From an uncultured Collinsella sp. (lineage in GTDB: Bacteria; Actinomycetota; Coriobacteriia; Coriobacteriales; Coriobacteriaceae): a DNA stretch of 7,401 bases. The stretch is from NCBI GenBank assembly GCA_902489945.1, contig CABUBZ010000085.1, forward strand, positions 1 through 7,401, read 5' to 3'. Positions 5,815 to 7,401 of this stretch are shown in pieces. The notes under the pieces are model-generated. The model did not search any database. It was given only the letters and a program-made list of their open reading frames with translations, and was not told where the DNA came from. How positions within the stretch are numbered: position 1 is the first letter of the stretch; each line of letters starts with the position of its first letter. Made by a program: the position numbers and the translations under genes.

Positions 5815-7197
5815 ATGAACCTGGGCAGCGAGAGCGAGACCGTCGAGTTCAAGAAGTCCACTGGCGAGCATAAAGAAGCACTGCAAGCCATCAGCGCCAT
5901 GCTGAACAAGCACGGCCGCGGCGAGCTCTACTTCGGCGTGAAGGACAACGGCGATGTCATCGGCCAGGATGTCAGCGACGCAACGCTGCGCCAGGTGACG
6001 TCGTGGGTGTCCGACAAGATCGAGCCCGCGGTGTTCCCGACGGTCGAGTGCCTCGACGCCGATGATGGGCTGCGATACATCAAAATTGCCTTCTCAGGTG
6101 CCGACGCCCCCTACTCCGCCGACGGACGCTACTTCACCCGCGTGGGGACTTCGAACAAAGCGCTGTCGGCCTCGGAGCTGAGCGCCATGGTCGTCAAGCG
6201 TGAGCGCGCCCGTAGCCCGTGGGACTCGCTGCCGTCCGGCAGGCCCGTCTCCGACGCCGACGAGCAGGCGGTGCGTGACTTCGTCGCGCGCGGCGGCAGG
6301 GCCGGACGCGTGGGCGGCGGGTTCGCCGGCGTGGAGGACACCTTGGCAAGGCTCGACCTCGTCGCGCCCGACGGCAGCCTAAGAAACGCCGCGGTGGAGC
6401 TGTTCTGCGAGGGATCCGACACCTACCCCAGGATGAAGCTGGGGCTTCTGGGCGGCAACACCAAGGCCAAGATCCTCGACCTGCGCCGCGAGAGCGGCAC
6501 CATGCTCAAGCTGCTCGACTTCGCCGAGTACTTCGTGACGTCGAACATCAGGCGCGAGTTCGTCATCGGCGAGACGGGCATGTACCGCAAGGAGATCCCC
6601 GAGATCCCGGCCGAGGCCATCCGCGAGGCGGTTGCCAACGCGCTGTGCCACCGCGACTACACCACCGGCACCGCCGTCGAGGTCAACGTGTTCATGGACA
6701 CCGTCCAGATCGTGAGCCCGGGCCTGTTCCCCGAGGGCGACTCGCCGCAAGAGCACCTAGACGGTACCGCGAGCGAGTTCGGCCTCCGAAACCCCGCGAT
6801 CGCGCGCACCCTGTTCCGCGCCGGCGTCATCGAGCAGTACGGCACGGGCATACCGCGCATCAAGGAGGCCTGCGAGGCAGCCGGCGTGAGGTTCCGCTTC
6901 GAGCAGACCGTCAACAGCACCGTCGTCGTCTTCGAGCGTCCTGGGTTGCAGAAAGCGGCCTTCAGGAGAACCGCGGCCGACAACCGACCGCTCCTCAGCG
7001 AGCGCGAACGAGCAGCGATGGCAATTGCCGCCGCTCAGGGGAAAATCACGACCTCCGACCTCGCGCGGGAGTCCAATGTCGGTAGGAAAACGGCCTCGAA
7101 GACTCTGAAAGACCTTGCCGGTCGAGGCCTGTTGGAATGGGTAGGGAAAAGCCCGAAAGACCCGCACCAGTTCTACAGGATGCCAAGCGAAGTTTGA
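5815..7197 (+). CDS. AlbA_2 / HATPase_c_4 / winged-helix protein (RecG-like transcriptional regulator family)
   Basis: The 460-residue protein carries an N-terminal Schlafen-type AlbA_2 putative nucleic-acid-binding domain (about 4-118): ESETVEFKKS at 6-15 and GELYFGVKDNGDVIG at 36-50 are its signatures. A variable middle follows (about 140-265). A GHKL-like HATPase_c_4 region (about 266-375) contains EAVANALCHRDY (271-282) and the family block QYGTGIPRIKEACEAAG (341-357). A winged helix (about 395-455) ends the protein, with LARESNVGRKTASKTL at 416-431 as recognition helix. Family length is usually 400-500, so it is full length. These proteins are often annotated as regulators or 'ATP-dependent helicase RecG-like' without helicase motifs; none are seen here. 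Many are found in accessory regions, and the cellular role is generally unknown. It is transcribed away from pel, and nothing directly ties it to Pel synthesis. Confidence 0.85.
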   Translation: MNLGSESETVEFKKSTGEHKEALQAISAMLNKHGRGELYFGVKDNGDVIGQDVSDATLRQVTSWVSDKIEPAVFPTVECLDADDGLRYIKIAFSGADAPYSADGRYFTRVGTSNKALSASELSAMVVKRERARSPWDSLPSGRPVSDADEQAVRDFVARGGRAGRVGGGFAGVEDTLARLDLVAPDGSLRNAAVELFCEGSDTYPRMKLGLLGGNTKAKILDLRRESGTMLKLLDFAEYFVTSNIRREFVIGETGMYRKEIPEIPAEAIREAVANALCHRDYTTGTAVEVNVFMDTVQIVSPGLFPEGDSPQEHLDGTASEFGLRNPAIARTLFRAGVIEQYGTGIPRIKEACEAAGVRFRFEQTVNSTVVVFERPGLQKAAFRRTAADNRPLLSERERAAMAIAAAQGKITTSDLARESNVGRKTASKTLKDLAGRGLLEWVGKSPKDPHQFYRMPSEV

Positions 7198-7251
7198 GGC
7201 TGCAGGTCCTAGCCGGGAAACAGGCCCATTGCGTTTGCTGCCCTCCCCCTG
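7198..7251. other. Short spacer after the AlbA_2 gene without a clear terminator
   Basis: No stem followed by a T-run is seen between the TGA at 7195-7197 and the repeat block, so transcription may run on into the repeats. Only a weak GGCT/AGCC pairing near 7198-7216 is noticeable. Confidence 0.3.
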
Positions 7252-7309
7252 CTGGGCACTACTGAGTAATCTACTGGGCACTGCTGAGTAATCTACTGAG
7301 TAGTGCCCA
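7252..7309. repeat. Two 22-bp direct repeats plus an inverted partial copy, able to form alternative hairpins
   Basis: A 22-bp unit at 7252-7273 is repeated at 7274-7295 with one mismatch (A/G at the tenth base), directly adjacent. It is followed at 7299-7309 by AGTAGTGCCCA, the exact reverse complement of TGGGCACTACT at 7253-7263 in copy one; copy two (7275-7285) pairs with it except for one G-T wobble. Two mutually exclusive stems are thus possible, with loops of 35 and 13 bases. An 11-base palindrome, CTACTGAGTAG, covers 7294-7304. The block starts 55 bases after the AlbA_2 stop codon, and no T-run follows, so it is not a standard terminator. Confidence 0.6.
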
Positions 7310-7360
7310 AGCGCGAGTTGGCAAGTCCGCCGAAGCCCAGAGAAACGGCTCCGAAGAATA

Positions 7361-7401
7361 TACTGACCGCTACTGACCGCTACTGACCGCTACTGACCGC
7401 T
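7361..7401. repeat. Tandem array of the 10-bp unit TACTGACCGC (at least 4 copies, open at the right edge)
   Basis: Four identical copies lie at 7361-7370, 7371-7380, 7381-7390 and 7391-7400, and base 7401 begins a fifth. The unit length is not a multiple of three, and it places TGA on the plus strand and TAG on the minus strand into every frame, so the array is noncoding. A 10-bp period sets each copy on nearly the same DNA face, as in iteron-like binding arrays; a slippage-generated microsatellite is the simpler alternative. The full array length is not visible. TACTGA is shared with the upstream repeat block. Confidence 0.85.

Noticed and set aside
7252..7401. CRISPR array
   Set aside because: The repeats are either directly adjacent without spacers (22-bp pair) or a 10-bp tandem unit; no spacer structure and no cas gene.

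Overview
The window looks like chromosomal DNA of a high-GC, monoderm (Gram-positive-type) bacterium. The best guess is an actinobacterium such as a gut Coriobacteriia member (Collinsella-like). This is inferred from the Pel gene set without outer-membrane partners, the GC-rich coding sequence, strong Shine-Dalgarno sites and GTG/TTG starts. It is not proven by any marker gene.

The left 5.2 kb is one minus-strand operon for a Pel-type exopolysaccharide (the partially de-acetylated, GalNAc-rich biofilm polymer). In transcription order it runs: a degenerate short-chain dehydrogenase/epimerase-like (SDR) protein (5173-4259), the c-di-GMP receptor PelD (4258-3035), the membrane/TPR protein PelE (3038-2133), a membrane-anchored PelA-type deacetylase lacking a glycoside hydrolase domain (2136-256), and the first 86 codons of the glycosyltransferase PelF (259 to beyond base 1). 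pelG would be expected further left. Three junctions are 4-nt TTGA or ATGA overlaps with strong ribosome binding sites. The exception is SDR/pelD: one TAG separates two stretches in the same frame, with no usable Shine-Dalgarno for pelD, so the pair may be a single SDR-PelD protein broken by an amber codon.

Bases 5237-5814 are a divergent intergenic region of nearly 580 bp. It holds a good candidate pel promoter, several small palindromes, a 121-bp element bounded by perfect 15-bp inverted repeats with a nested hairpin, a doubtful short minus-strand reading frame interrupted by TAG, and a perfect TATAAT box for the plus-strand gene.

Bases 5815-7197 encode a plus-strand AlbA_2 / HATPase_c_4 / winged-helix protein of the RecG-like regulator family, probably an accessory gene. 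Bases 7198-7401 are noncoding and repetitive: a pair of 22-bp direct repeats followed by an inverted copy that can form alternative hairpins, then four tandem copies of a 10-bp unit running off the right edge.

Functionally, PelD would sense c-di-GMP through its retained RxxD site, PelD/PelE/PelG would form the membrane synthase, PelF would polymerise sugar from UDP donors, and the PelA-type protein would de-acetylate the polymer at the cell surface. The SDR protein occupies a place where a sugar epimerase might be expected, but it has lost the residues needed for that chemistry.
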